Notes: generated by a model not told the origin, from the letters alone. Counted from the stretch's first letter, positions 46,766 through 58,779 are shown. The stretch is DNA of 64,000 nucleotides from Ascaphus truei (GCA_036426205.1 CM071570.1:1468788-1532787); one strand, 5' to 3'. Program-made: numbers and translations.

Positions 46766-47250
46766 GCTACGTTTGGAAAAAAAAAAAACTGCATTCAACA
46801 GAAGAACCTCATCCCAACCATCAAGCATGGTGGTGGGTGTGTGATGGTTTGGAGCGGCTTTGCTGCCTCAGGACCTGAACAGCGTGCAATCATTGACACA
46901 ACCATGAACTCTGCGTTGTATCAGAAGATTCTAGAAGACAATGTCAGGCCTTCTGTCCGTGAGCTGAAGCGAAAGTGAGTCATGCAGCAAGACAATGATC
47001 CTAAACATACAAGCAGATCTACAAAAGAATGGCTGCAGAAGAAGAAATTCTGCGTTTTAGAATGGCCTAGTCAAAGTCAGGATATAAACCCATTGAAATT
47101 TTGTGTCAGGAACTAAAGCTACTGTAGTTGCCCATGAAAAGAAGCCCTCAAATGTCCCTGAGTTGAAACAGTTCTGTACGGAGGAATGGGCCAAAATCCC
47201 TCAAACCCGATGTGAGACTTGCCAGCAGTTACAGGAAACACTTAGTTGAA
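46766..47250 (+). pseudogene. Tc1 transposase C-terminal half
   Basis: Readable pieces include IKHGGGCVMVWSGFAASGP, TTMNSALYQKILEDNVRPSV, a [12 protein letters not shown] segment near 46988 and SQD..P-type residues near 47080. These are DD34E catalytic-region sequences. Several frameshifts and stops. Confidence 0.85.
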
Positions 47251-47558
47251 GATATTGCTGCTCAAGTGGGCGCCACCAGGTACTGAATCTAAAGGTCACA
47301 TACTTTATCACACATGGATATTGAATATTGAATCAATAAATGTTGATAAAGTATCAGGTTTTTGTGGCTTTTGTTTGAGCAGGTTATCTTAATCTATTAT
47401 TAGGACTTAGATTAAGATCTAATAACATTTTAGGTTTGAAATATGTGAAAATCCTAGGTGTTCACAAACTTTTTCTCACCACTTTACATGTTTTTACTTC
47501 ATTTTGGTTGATACCTCTTCTAGCTTTGCATTGCCAGCCCAGTATAACCGTTCTCACA

Positions 47559-47586
47559 CCAATGAGACCCAAAAGGTCGAAACAGC
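47559..47586 (+). ncRNA. Degenerate hammerhead-like motif
   Basis: CCAAUGA, then a perfect GACC-CAAAA-GGUC hairpin, then GAAAC. Two bases of the CUGAUGA core are changed, so activity is unlikely. It may be a SINE head derived from a hammerhead. Confidence 0.3.
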
Positions 47587-47679
47587 CGCCTGCGAGTAGG
47601 TTAACAAACTATGCTCTTCTTTAACCCAGGCTGTGCTGAAAAAGCTATGTAACACGGCAGGCATACGCTTACAGGGGTC

Positions 47680-47790
47680 CATGTTAAAATGGATCAGGAG
47701 CAAAAGGCGACACTGTGCTCATTTGCATGTCATTTCCCAGAATTCCTGGCTGCAGTGCGAGCATTGTATGCTAAGAGATAATGCGGAAGG
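47680..47790 (+). repeat. Dispersed repeat with ATTTGCAT octamer, copy 2
   Basis: Matches 33551-33665 through CATGTTAAAATGGAT and CTCATTTGCATGTCATTTCC. Confidence 0.55.
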
Positions 47791-48112
47791 GCAGGGTTGA
47801 TCTGTCTGAGACATGTGAATGTGCTCACAAGTGATAATTGTGTTTGCTGTACTTCCTTTTACAAATTGTCTTCAATTTTCATCCTGATCCTATCATGTAC
47901 AGTAGAGCAAAACATTGTCGCTCCATTACATTTCTCCAAGTATTATTACATTTGCAAAAAAAAGTAATTAAGAGAAAGGCGAGTAAAGATGCTTCCCTTA
48001 CCAGATCTCCAGGGCGAGCCTACATAGGAGTCCCCTTCCTAACTAAACTCCCTATTTTTAAACACAACTATTTAGTGTCTGGACCACACCAAAGTTTTAG
48101 AGACCAGCTTAC

Positions 48113-48263
48113 CGCAAAGAATGGGGGAGGAGTCTGCATTAGAGCTGGGACTGCCAACATCATGCAGAAGAATGACCGCTTTGATGTCCTCATCCTCGGC
48201 ATACGCCTCTTGGACTGGAGCTACGTACAAAGGAATATTCACATTGACTTGTGGCTTCCTAAC
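48113..48263 (-). CDS. Internal exon of the minus-strand gene, acidic repeat
   Basis: Acceptor CTCTGCAGTCAG (start 48263, or 48267 if the first AG is used), donor G|GTAAGC. It encodes VRKPQVNVNIPLYVAPVQEA then YAEDEDIKAVILLHDVGS and ends SPILC. Phase 1 at its 3' end fits the exon starting at 35139. Its DEDIK-VIL core is repeated in the exon at 32309. Confidence 0.5.
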
Positions 48264-48308
48264 CTGACTGCAGAGCTGATAAATGTTATCTCTTACACGC
48301 GACTAACC

Positions 48309-48481
48309 CAGGGGTTCTCAACTCAAGTCCTTAAGACCCTAACAGGTGAGGTTTCAGGATATCCCTGCTTCAGTACAGGTGGCTCAGTAAGTTGCCAAGT
48401 CGAAAGACTGAGCCACCTGTGCTGAAGCTGAGATATCGTGAAACCTGAACTGTTGGCGTGTGTTTGAGCTGAGAACTCCTG
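48309..48481. mobile_element. Fold-back hAT MITE
   Basis: Termini CAGGGGTTCTCAACTC and GAGCTGAGAACTCCTG, flanked by GACTAACC and TACTAACC (7 of 8). The element is nearly one long hairpin (TGCTTCAGTACAGGTGGCTC pairs with GAGCCACCTGTGCTGAAGC). Confidence 0.8.
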
Positions 48482-48489
48482 TACTAACC

Positions 48490-49152
48490 TATTTGCTGCT
48501 GGAGGGACCTGCAACAATACACTATACTTCAGGCCCTCTTAGCCGCAGAGGGGTCACAGATCAGGCATGTGAAAAAGACACAGGGGTTGAATCTTATATT
48601 TCTTTTTTTAGGTGCGTGCTATAGTTTTTTCCTTTCCATTTGCTTGTGGTAATTTTTGGAGACATACAGGAAGTGCACACTGTACTCATATTGTAACCCC
48701 ATGGCATATACAGAAGTGAGTAGCAACCCGCAGAGAAGAAGTACAGTCTGCAACATGTCACGGAATGGCTATTCCATCCAGAAGTATCTGTGTCACGTGT
48801 TAAATGGTTAGATTTGATGCTGATAAATGCCATTGATGGAGTTCTATGATTATGTTACCGGCAGCGCTGTTTTTGTAGTCGTTATTGCATCAATTTAAAT
48901 GACTAAGATCTGTAGGGAAAGTAAACTTGTTAGGCTTTGAAACCGTCTCCTCTCTTCTATAGAAGCACGAAGCCCTATTCATCTGAAGTGAGCCCACCAG
49001 CTGCCTGAATTGGAGAAGCTGGCAGCTTCACAGCGCACAGAATAGGGGTCCTAAAACTAGTTTGCGGATTACGAAATCCTTATTGCCCCTATGAAAGTAT
49101 GGAAAATAGGCCTGAGAATTGGATTATAGTATGGTATCTCTGAGACACATTA
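48490..49152. other. Spacer
   Basis: No recognised exon, repeat end or RNA gene. Confidence 0.4.
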
Positions 49153-49605
49153 TGTAAGACTACTCTGGTGACAAGAGGGTTAATCAGTTTGTGAACAGTT
49201 TGCAAGGAATATACTGTATAAGGAGGTCGGGGAGACCGAGATAGTGAAGACTGTTTACCAAAAGAGAAGGGTTACAGTTGGCAACTCTCAGGGTCGCATG
49301 CCACCGACAAGATTAGACAGTAGTTGTTGTTGGAATAGTGAGTGCAAAGCTCATTCTGTTTAGTTTGGCATAATATGTGTTTTTGATAATCCTTAATTGG
49401 GCATTAGATTAGCTGTAAAGCAATTGCCTAATATATTCAGTGATTTTGATATATGCAAATTGTTTTGTGTTTTGAGTGTTCAGACCAAGCCTGTGACATT
49501 TTATCATTTTGATCTGCGTGCAATTGCTCGATAATAAAGAAATCATTACTTATTTTATTCTACTCATTTTTGGGCAATCGGTATTTTTGGTTCTCCACTA
49601 CCACA
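49153..49605 (+). mobile_element. Possible LTR
   Basis: Begins TGTAAGAC and ends CCACA, with a TATA-like ACTGTATAAGGAGG (about 49215) and AATAAAG near 49534. No duplication of the target was found. Confidence 0.35.
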
Positions 49606-50190
49606 TCCCACTCAGATAACTAGAATGATCTGGACAGAGAGTTCAAGTATCAAGCAGGGAAAAGGCAAATCAGAGTAAGGAATTCAATCGTTCTTTGCAC
49701 AAAAGAATACGGCACAAAGGCACTGTATTAATGATGTACATAATGAGCAGGAGAAGGGCATTCTAGGTAGAAAAATGGTCCTGTCGCTGTCAGTTTCTGT
49801 TATTTATACAATAGAGACATAGAGTCTTAGCAAGGTCCAAACCACTACAGTGTGTGTGTGTATGTATGTATATATATATATATAGTTGTGTGAAAAAGAA
49901 AGTACACCCGCTTTGAATTCTATGGTTTTACATATCAGGACATAATAACAATCATCTGTTCCATAGCAGGTCTAAAAATTAGGTAAATACAACCTCAGAT
50001 GAACAACAACACACAACATATTGTACCGTGTCATGATTTATTTAACAAAAATAAAGCCAAAATGGAGAAGCCATGTGTGAAAAACTAAGTGCACTCTTAC
50101 TGCTTCCATAAGAATTAAGATGCCAAGTAGCAGACAGGTGCTGCTAATCAAATGCCCTTGATTAATTGATCATCACCAAGTGTGACCACC

Positions 50191-50700
50191 TGTCACGAGG
50201 GAGACTCCAGGAGCGGGTAGGACCTCGTGGCCGGAACAGCGGGAGCAGGGTAGGGCTCACAAGCACAGGTCAGAGGCAGGTGGCAGACAGCGTAGTCAGG
50301 TAACAAGCAGAGGTCAGAGGCAGGCAGAAGAAGCAGGACAGGGGACCAGGAACTGGGCAGGGGAGCAGGAACAGGTCTGGGACTTGCAAGCAGGAAACAG
50401 ACTGGAGCAATCTAGTTAAATAGCAAGGGCCTTTAATATGAACAGGACTCCAATACAGAACAGGACTGGTACAGGAACAGATACAAGAACAAGCTGCGGC
50501 ATAAGCATGGAGATAGGCATGGAGTCTGACACAAAGCAAAGGCAAAGACCCAGACAGGAAGCAGGAACTAGAAGGACAGAGAACAGGAGCAACAAGAGGA
50601 GACAGATTGACAAATCCCAGAGCAGACAGAAAGCAGCAGCACACCCAGTGGACAAGGAAAGGAACTATGAATAGAAGCAGGATGTCTAGGAGACCCTGAT
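50191..50700 (-). mobile_element. 510-bp LTR-like insertion in the Tc1 element
   Basis: Starts TGTCACGAGGGAGAC, the antisense of a ...CGTGACA LTR terminus, and is flanked by ACCACC on both sides (50185-50190 and 50701-50706). Purine-rich; the minus-strand open frame (159 residues, Leu/Ser/Cys-rich) has no known domain. The other terminus is not a clean TG, so classification is open. Confidence 0.5.
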
Positions 50701-50768
50701 ACCACCACAATAAAAGCTGAAGTTTTAACAGTTTTCTGGTCTGGAGCATTCAGGTGTGTATTAACACA

Positions 50769-51709
50769 ATGGCAAGGAGGAAAGACATCGACACTGATCT
50801 TAGAGAAGCAATTGTTGCTGCCCATCAATCTGGGAAGGGTTATAAGGCCATTTCCAAACAATTTAAAGTCCATCATTCTACAGTGGGAAAGTGGAAAACA
50901 TTAAAGACAGTTGCCAATCTTCCCATGAGTGGACGTCCCAGCAAATTCCCCCCAAGGTCAGACCGTGCAATGCTCAGAGAAATTGCAAAAAAACCAAGAG
51001 TTACATCTGAGACTCTACAGGCCTCAGTTAGCATGTTAAATGTTAAAGTTCATGACAGTACAATTAGAAAAAGACTGAACAAGTATGTTTTTTTGGAAGG
51101 GTTGCCAAGAGAAAGCCTCTTCTCTCTAAAAAGAACATGGCATCACGGCTTAGGTTTGCAAAGTTGCATCTGAACAAACCACAAGACTTCTGGAACAATG
51201 TCCTTTGGACAGACGAGACCAAAGTCGAGATGTTTGGCCATAATGGACAGCGCCACAATTGGCAAAAACCAAACACAGCATATCAGCACAAACACCTCAT
51301 ACCAACTGTCAAGAACGGTGGTGGAGGGGTGATGATTTGGGCTTGTTTTGCAGCCACAGGACCTAGGAACTTTGCAGTAATTGAGTCGACCATGAACTCC
51401 TCTGTATACCAAAGTATTCTAGAGTCAAATGTGAGGCCATCTGTCTGACAGCTAAAGCTTGGCCAAAATTGGGTCATGCAACAGGACAATGATCCCAAGC
51501 ACACCAGCAAATCTACAACAGAATGGCTGAAAAAGAAAAGAATCAAGGTGTTGCAATGGCCGAGTCAAAGTCCAGACCTCAACCTGATTGAAATGCTGTG
51601 GCTGGACCTTAAGAGAGCTGTGCATAAACAAATGCCCGCAAACCTCAATGAGCCAAAGCAACGTTGTAAAGAAGAGTGGGCCAAAACTCCTCCACAACGA
51701 TGTGAGTGA
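50769..51709 (+). pseudogene. Tc1 transposase, near full length
   Basis: DD34E transposase. It starts MARRKDIDTDLREAIVAAHQ with paired helix-turn-helix regions (YKAISKQFKVHHSTVGKWK; GRPSKFPPRSDRAMLREI). Catalytic residues: Asp in VLWTDETKVE (about 51205), Asp in [11 protein letters not shown] (about 51485), and Glu in LIEMLW (about 51590; usually NPIE). One frameshift near 51130 and one in-frame TGA at about 51446 stop it. Length and order match a normal transposase of about 340 residues. It is the best preserved DNA-transposon gene here. Confidence 0.92.
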
Positions 51710-51788
51710 TAAAGTCATACAGAAAACGATTACTTAAAAGTTATTGCTGTTAAAGGTGGTTCTACAAGCTATTGAATCATAAGGTGTA

Positions 51789-52105
51789 CAGGCATACCCC
51801 GCATTAACGTACGCAATGGGACCAGAGCATGTATGTAAAGTGAAAATGTACTTAAAGTGAAACACTCCCTTTTTTCCACTTATTGATGCATGTACTGAAC
51901 TGCAATCATCATATACGTGCATAACTGATGTAAATAACGCATTTGTAACAGACTCTATAGTCTCCCCGCTTGTGCACAGCTTCGGTGCAGGTAGGGAGTT
52001 CAACTTTGCTGTTCAGGACGTGCTGACAGGCGCATGCGTGAGCTGCCGTTTGACTATTGGGCGATATGTACTTAAAGTGAGTGTCCTTAAAGCGGGGTAT
52101 GCCTG
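51789..52105. mobile_element. Complete Tigger-like MITE
   Basis: 317 bp. CAGGCATACCCCGCATTAAC on the left and GCGGGGTATGCCTG on the right, flanked by TA (51787-51788 and 52106-52107). It serves as reference for the copy split by the L1 at 35183/40478. It inserted into the Tc1 element. Confidence 0.88.
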
Positions 52106-52321
52106 TACAGTACTTAGTTTTTCACACATGGCTTCTCCATTTTGGCGTTATTTTTGTTAAATAAATCATGACACGGTGTAATATGTCATGTGTTTGTTGT
52201 TCATCTAAGGTTGTATTTACCTAATTTTAAGACCTGCTAAGGAACAGATGATTGTTATTATATCCTGATATGTAAAACCATACAATTCAAATCAGGGTGT
52301 ACTTTCTTTTTCACACAACTG

Positions 52322-53177
52322 TATATTGTTCTTGTCATTTGGAGTGCTACTGGGTTTGTGACCAAAATGTATACAACAAGAGACAAAAAGGTCCCAATGC
52401 TACATCCAATGACAAATTATTTAGTACATTAATATGTATTTTATCTTTATTTTTCTTCATACATATGGGTCATGTAGTTCAATACTTTGACCAAAATATT
52501 TGCCATTGAATGTAGCATTAGTAACTTTTTGTCGCTTTTTATTTATACAATAGAGACAGACCCCATGTCCCCGCACCATTTCTCAGACACATTCTGGCTC
52601 ACTGCTCTGTGGTGTACATATTTAGTGCCTCAGCAATACTGGTTAAAAGCAGGTACATTGCATGCGGTTTCTTTACCAGGGCAGTAGCTGGCGTAGTGTG
52701 GGATTCCTCCCCTGCTGCCGACAGTATACTGCTGGGCTCTGTTCAGGGCTGGATATCATAAAAAGGAAGATGGAATGTTATGGGTCTTTGCAGCTGAGCT
52801 TGAATACAGGAAACATACAATGACTGGAAGCATAACCTCATCGGAAAAAGACGCCGTCTTCGAAGTGTTGGAACCCAGTCTGAGACCTGATGGCATTTTC
52901 TTCTGAACCCCGGGTTAATTACTTGAACTTACTTTTTTTCCTTGGCACATGGTATCGTAAGCTCTTCAGGGATTTATTGTGTCTTTAATTTACTTACAAT
53001 GCATTGTGCTCTGTCAAACCCGAAAAGAAATAATGGCGAGCAATGCTGGAAAACGAGAGGTAACACTCAATGTATTACTTCCTGGTAAAGAATTTTATAA
53101 ATAAATCAATTCTGTGCTCTGGGGACCATCCTGTTCCCGATACTTTCTGGTAAAATTCTGGTATTACTTCCTGGTTG
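52322..53177. repeat. Spacer ending in a LINE/SINE-like tail
   Basis: Mostly unassigned. At about 52960-53115 a GTAAGCTCTTCAGGG...GGTAAAGAATTTTATAAATAAAT segment resembles the L2-type tail near position 150-445. Confidence 0.4.
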
Positions 53178-53458
53178 TTAAAGGGGATTTACAAGGCCAT
53201 TCAATAGGAAGCCAGATCCGATGATGTTGCAACTTCCTATTGGCCTGAGACTTGGCAACCATTTTGTTTACACTGAGAGAGCTTTAAACCCGGTAACTTC
53301 AGCGGTAAGTATCTCGGGAACCAAGGGGGTGTGGTGGGGGGGGGGGGGGAGGGGAACTGGAGCGACTCCGAAGCTAAAAATAGTGGAGTTTCCCACCTTA
53401 TAAAATGGGGGGAACAAAAAAAATAAATGAAAACAAGGAGGAGAAACTGCTCCTTTAA
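53178..53458. mobile_element. MITE with TTAA ends
   Basis: TTAAAGGGGATTTAC at the left and AACTGCTCCTTTAA at the right are inverted, both including TTAA, the duplication used by piggyBac and Kolobok families. A partial copy is at 30893-31110. A G run lies near 53335-53350. Confidence 0.5.
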
Positions 53459-54808
53459 GAACAGACACCAAGACACAATGAGCAAGCACTTAGAAGGCAC
53501 CTGTAATAATGCATGATGATTTAGCAATACAGGCAAATCTCTCCTTTAGCTACATAAAGTTACTGTATTCCCGTCTTCTAAAACAAAGTCTTGTATGTTT
53601 ACATGCTATTGTTTATGATAGGTGTGTCAATTACAACAAACAATACCGGAGTTCTTGCAAGAATCACTGGTCTCATATCCCCGGGATGTTAAACCTTCGT
53701 CACGACCAGAGATGGGCAAAGTATTTGCTAACGTTCTAATTTGCTGCATTTATTCGCAAACGTGAATATTTGCAGCACGATTTTTAAAAAAGGGGACTTT
53801 TGACTACTGTACCTCTGTTAGAATATATGCAATACTGCCGGCCGCCACTATTCACACACACTGGCCGAATTGAATGTTAGGTCGAATTGAATGTGGGAAT
53901 GGTGGCCGCTGGTGGAATTGCAAACTGTACATTGCTCCAATTTTTGTTTTACATCTTTGAATGCCTATATTCGTCAACAAATCAAAAACTCTGTACATTT
54001 TCACACATTCACCCATCTCTCGTCAGTGCACCTAAAGGGTGTTGAGCAGAACCTGTTTGCGGAGACAAAGGTTACCAGCAAAATTGCAGGAGGAAACACA
54101 AAATGATGTAAGACAACCTTAAGGTGTTGCATTTTTTACTAGCTCCCAAATGCGACAGGTAATTTATACCACAACAGCAGCACTTTCAGCCACATGCTGT
54201 CCGAAATATGTGCAATCACTCCTGCAAAGCAAGTACCAGTCTTTGGATAGAAGACAGGAATTAGAAGATTACTCTCTGTCTGCCTTTAGCATCTGCAGGT
54301 AAATATCCGTCATACATGGCACCGATTGTACCACAATGTGTGACAGTGTGTAGCCGATTTGCTGCGCTATGACTAATGCACATACAGTATATGTGTGTGT
54401 AATGGGGTACATTTATGTGCCAGGCCGCAAGGTTTAAGTCGGTGAAACAAACTAGTAAAGATTAGGGAGTAGTGAGACAGATTCCTGGAATTTGCACAAA
54501 TATATTTAATGTATTGACGCCATTGCATGTATTATTGTACTGATTAGTCTGTAGGAGTTTCCTAACCTATGAAAAAATACATTTTTAACATCAAAGCACT
54601 GAAAATAATTTACTTCTTGTGTTCATTTGCATGTCACAAATAGAAGGATTTGTTTGACTGTATGATATATGTTCAATAGAGATAATCTATACATGGCAGT
54701 ATGGCTCACAGCAAGCTTTGTTTCATTCTTTGACAGTCTATATAACATTTTATAATAATTGTTTGTTCTTGTATTTTACGCTACTATGGCAACGCAAGGG
54801 TTAATTAC
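53459..54808. other. Spacer
   Basis: No exon recognised. CAGAGATGGGCAAAGTATTTGC at about 53708 looks like a single hAT terminus, but no partner end was found. Confidence 0.4.
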
Positions 54809-54880
54809 CGTGGCTGATGCTACAAAATTAATTCCTTCCCTCTCGGCTCCCAGGTGTAATCTGGAGGTGGTGATTCCGGG
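54809..54880 (-). CDS. Candidate upstream exon (tentative)
   Basis: 72 bp between acceptor TTTTTTAAAG and donor ACG|GTAATT, coding PGITTSRLHLGAEREGINFV then ASAT. Its phase 0 end fits the phase 0 start option at 48263. There is no domain or repeat evidence beyond that. Confidence 0.25.
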
Positions 54881-55207
54881 CTTTAAAAAAAAAGAAAAAA
54901 CACAGAACACATAAATCTTTGAAGCAAAAACGTATCTGTCCAGTATCAATGAACTAGCTGACGTGGTTATGGTTTTACACCCTGTAGAATTCACACCCAA
55001 CTTGGATACATCCCAAGAAACTCTATAAGCTTTGATGCCTTCCGCTGTTACTTCTGACTGACAAGTCCGGTATGATTATTTCTTCTGCAGAGTCAAACTA
55101 ATCCAACGAGCAATAACAAAAAGGAAGTATCGGAAGAATAGGAAATTGTGATTACAATTTAGATTTTTCGGTTACCTTATAAGGATAGAGATGTGTTTTT
55201 TTGTTGT

Positions 55208-56478
55208 TGTGACATGCAAGAGTAACCAGGCTTCATAATAAAGGTTAAGCCCTCTGGTTGCCCTTGGGTCCCTGGCAGCTATCTAGCCTTATAAACCAGG
55301 GGCCAGGCATGTAAAGTTAAAGTGAGCCCTGCTTTTCCACTTTCCATGTTCCTTTTACCCCAGACTCATGAAACTCTGTGTGTAAGTTTTAGGTGGGATA
55401 CTTGGGTAAGAATGCAATTCTTTTGTTTGCAGGAGTTCGGGGGCTGGAGCTACCAGTGGTATATTCATTCTACCCGACGTGCAGGCACTATTTTCCGGTA
55501 CGCGAGTAGAATTACAACGGGTCTGTCCAGCGTCCCCCAGACTCCTGAGTTTCGAGCCCCGATATCCCACTCCTAAGTCACTTACATTCGTCTCCCCAAT
55601 GTCCCCCATGTATTAAAGTATGTTTTATGGTGCTTTATACATTTCTTATAAGGCTCTATGCAGCTTGCCCGGGCTACCAATTATGGTGAAAGTAAGTCTG
55701 CATAGGGTCCTTAGTTCAAAGGGGAGAGGATGTCCAGAGGTGTGAAAATGTTTGTTGAGCGAGGAAAGGGCGAATGGCCAGGTCCTGACTACAAAGGGCA
55801 CCCCGTGGGGACACCTTTAGTAGTTTCCAGACATGGTGGAGCCGGCCCAGCTCGTGGCAATGAGTTAGCCGGGGAGGAAGCAGCCATAGAGTCTGCTCTC
55901 CTTTTAGCTAAAATCATATTTCCAACGTACCCAGCTTTTCGAGCCTGCTGGGCACGCCTACTCCTCTGACTTTAACTGGGGTCGAGCCCCTCTTTCTACT
56001 GGCTGACGGGGAGGAATTACCACGCTCCGATTGGCTGCTTCCTCCCCCTCCGTTCTGGGGATAGCCCAATGGAGTGTATGTAAGGTGTTGACGTGTTGGA
56101 AATAACAGAGCGACCGGCTTCGTTTGGAAGCCTGAAAAGTCTGCCTCACAGGGACTAAGTCCCATCTTTTGCGCCCAAGTTCTCAAAATCGAACGGAGCG
56201 GTCACGGCTAAGGATTGAAGCCGAAAAGAGGACCAGGAGAACAAGGGGTATATCCCGGTCAGGGTAAGCTCATCCAAGCGGGCGCCCTGCACTTAGGAAA
56301 GCCTAGATTTTCCCCCCAGACTCCCAGTAAGTGTATTTTTAACTGTTCTATGTGTATTTTTCTTGTTGTATGTGGGTTTACCAAAATAAACGCAATTTGT
56401 TTTTAATATCTTGTTCTGCCTTATGAATGATCCCGGTAATATATAAATGGTGTAAAAAGTACCTGGTGTCCCGTGACA
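55208..56478 (+). mobile_element. LTR family A, full length
   Basis: About 1.27 kb from TGTGACATGCAAGAGTAACC to CCTGGTGTCCCGTGACA, with AATAAA near 56385 and the shared CCCAGTAAGTGTATTTT block. This is the best reference for family A. No exact target duplication was found. Confidence 0.7.
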
Positions 56479-56829
56479 AGACACAACAAAACCAGGAGCA
56501 AGGAAGATGAAAAACACATTGGTTACTTGGAAAATTAACCCAAGAGATTGGTTGGTTACTTCCAAATATGTGAATTGTACAACATACTGTACACCGCATT
56601 TCAAGTGCAATCCATACAAACATGATTCACACTTGCTAGTGTCCTTATAAATCAGAGAACAAAAAGGGACACTACAGCCAGCATATTAGGAGGAGCTAGT
56701 ATGAGTGTTAGATGAATGAATTCAACAGACACTAAAATTCCCAGAAACAAATTAAGTTAAATAGCAAGACCCTCCACAGAGGGATAACAGAAACAATGGT
56801 TAACTAATTTTAATATCATGTTACGGTTG

Positions 56830-56968
56830 GAAGGGATTTTGTGAAATCGAACCAATAATCACCAGAATTCAAGTTATGCATGACAGGGAGAAAATAATTG
56901 ATATGATCTCCGAATTGCATAAAGATACAAAAGTATCCTGGTTCGAAAGACTTTTTGGATATAGTCCC
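56830..56968 (+). pseudogene. Possible retroviral envelope remnant (very short)
   Basis: A short frame ends in a Trp-Phe-rich segment (SWFERLFGYSPSG) that recalls the region just before the membrane anchor of retroviral transmembrane subunits. It is cut off by the LTR at 56969 and preceded by stops. It could equally be chance. Confidence 0.25.
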
Positions 56969-58596
56969 AGTGGCGGTGGAAGGGTTAACAAGGCCAATAA
57001 TAAAGGTATTATGCACGGCTGGTTAACTCTAAACCGCATTGGGATAGAAGGGGTTAAAATATATTGACACCATGATACCATGTTTTCCCCTACACCACCT
57101 TTATTGTCCCTGTTTTGCAGCTCAGAAGCTAGCTGCAGTTAAATGAATGAATGAGCTACAGTATGTGCTAACTGTATTTGCGACACAAGGGGGAGCCTCT
57201 AGCGCTGTGCCAAGCGCTAGATTGGAGACGTGTGCCTGTGAATAAGTAGCTGCTTTAAAGATAAGTATCAGTTTGCAGACCACAGACGTCGAAACCGCAA
57301 AGTCAATTGAACAAGTGATCTGCGGTTTAGCTGAAGTGCCTTCTTAATACATAGTATCCTGCCGTCTTGTTATCCACTTAAGCAGAATTGGTGGCATGTT
57401 TCTGCAGTTACCGATCAAAGCCAGGATGGATACATTGTATGCCGGCTTGTAACCCAGACCGATTATAGGTCAAACCGCAACCCACATCATAGTGCCCCTT
57501 CAATTAAGTGGATAACTTGCGCTAGGAAAGAGCTAGCACTCTAATTTTTGGAGTGCAGCTAGGTAAAAAGAAACCATGAAGATACATATGAGTTTTATAT
57601 TTGTTGCATATGCAGAACATACATTTATAAATAAACTGTATTCCAATGGTGTTTTCAATGCAAAAGACAGGAACCCTTTCCTGCCGGTCCGGCAATGAAT
57701 CCATTATCATGCCCATATGTTATGGAGGAATGAGCTGAGGGATTTTTTATCTCCATACTTTAAAAGACACCCTGCTAAGCTTTTGCCCCAGTGTCTAAGA
57801 GAAGTCCGGAGTTAAAAAGCCTAAGAGACCCGAGGTTTTAGGGTGGCCGGGATATTTGTAAGTACCAGATACCGGTGTGAAGTATGTGCACTTCACACTT
57901 GGTAGCCAAACCCCAGACTTACTGTCGCCAGGTAAGAGGTTGGGCCCGGTATGCTAAGTAGCTCAGGTGTGAGGTTAACGCATGCTCTTCGCAGACCGGG
58001 AAGCAACTTCTGCCCATTCTATGAACTCCTGGCAAGTCGGGGATAGGTGGGAAAAGTTGTTCCCACGAGAGGATTGCGTGTGCATGTTAGGAATAGGACC
58101 CTTAACCCTTAAAGAATGCTTACAGCCCACTCCAAGTCAGATTCATCTAAGCTTTTACCAAGAAATGTCAAAGCTCTAGCATCAGCGGCTCCAGAGTGTG
58201 AGGGGTTAACAACATCGTAACCAAGGATCGTGCCCCCCTTCCAGAATTCGTTTGAGTTAAGGATTCCCGAACTAATCCTGTAAGGACATTACGAAATCTT
58301 TCCTTTCGGTGGAGATATAGGGGTAGCAAGTTGCGCCCCTAGCCAAGGACTGTCACACACCTCACATCGCGCACCCACTTGCATGCGTGCAGGGGTGTCC
58401 AAAGACTTTGTTTCGTTCAGTGAACAATTTATTTTGTTTCCCCATCCCAGTAAGTGTTTATTGACTGTAATTATGAAGTATTGTGTGTTTGTCTTAAAAG
58501 GAAATAAATTACAATTTATTTTACCCGCCTTGTACAGTACTGCTCAGTCCAGAATCCCGGTATTAATTTGTTGGTAAGACCTCGTCTACCGTGACA
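56969..58596 (+). mobile_element. Solo LTR family B, full length
   Basis: 1,628 bp from AGTGGCGGTGGAAGGG to CTACCGTGACA, with AATAAA at 58503-58508. It is flanked by GTCCC on both sides (56964-56968 and 58597-58601). The 5-bp duplication with no internal region shows a solo LTR left by LTR-LTR recombination. It reads along its length like the copy at 2938. Confidence 0.8.
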
Positions 58597-58779
58597 GTCC
58601 CACAGTCACTAGTGTGTTAAATTTTATGATAAATCCAATCATAGCTTTATTAGTGGGAACAGTAGTAATGTTTGCTATTCAATTAAACTTGTATTGTAAA
58701 TTGAAGTAATCTATTGAAATTACCCAATACCTTATTGCTAAGGATCCCAGAAAAATCTTTTGTTAAGACTCCACTAAAA

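Larger units (their letters stand above)
41930..47484 (+). mobile_element. Tc1 element split by a 4.6-kb LTR nest
   Basis: The left end CAGTGGCGAGAAAACGTTTG after TA and the right end ACAAACTTTTTCTCACCACT before TA are inverted repeats. The left flank breaks at about 42123 and transposase sequence resumes after 46765. The N-terminal half of the transposase is missing. Confidence 0.75.
49883..52321 (+). mobile_element. Tc1 element with about 210-bp terminal repeats
   Basis: The ends TAGTTGTGTGAAAAAGAAAG and TTCTTTTTCACACAACTG extend into inverted repeats of about 210 bp (49883-50090 and 52112-52321). TA lies outside each end (49881-49882 and 52322-52323). It contains a transposase pseudogene and two later insertions (50191-50700 and 51789-52105). 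Confidence 0.92.

Noticed and set aside
50270..50749. Minus-strand 159-codon frame rich in Leu, Ser and Cys
   Set aside because: It sits in a purine-rich LTR-like insertion; no signal, domain or conserved motif was recognised.
56869..57081. Intact envelope gene next to an LTR
   Set aside because: Only a few dozen residues look envelope-like. The LTR has its own GTCCC duplication, so it is a solo LTR and not the 3' end of a provirus.
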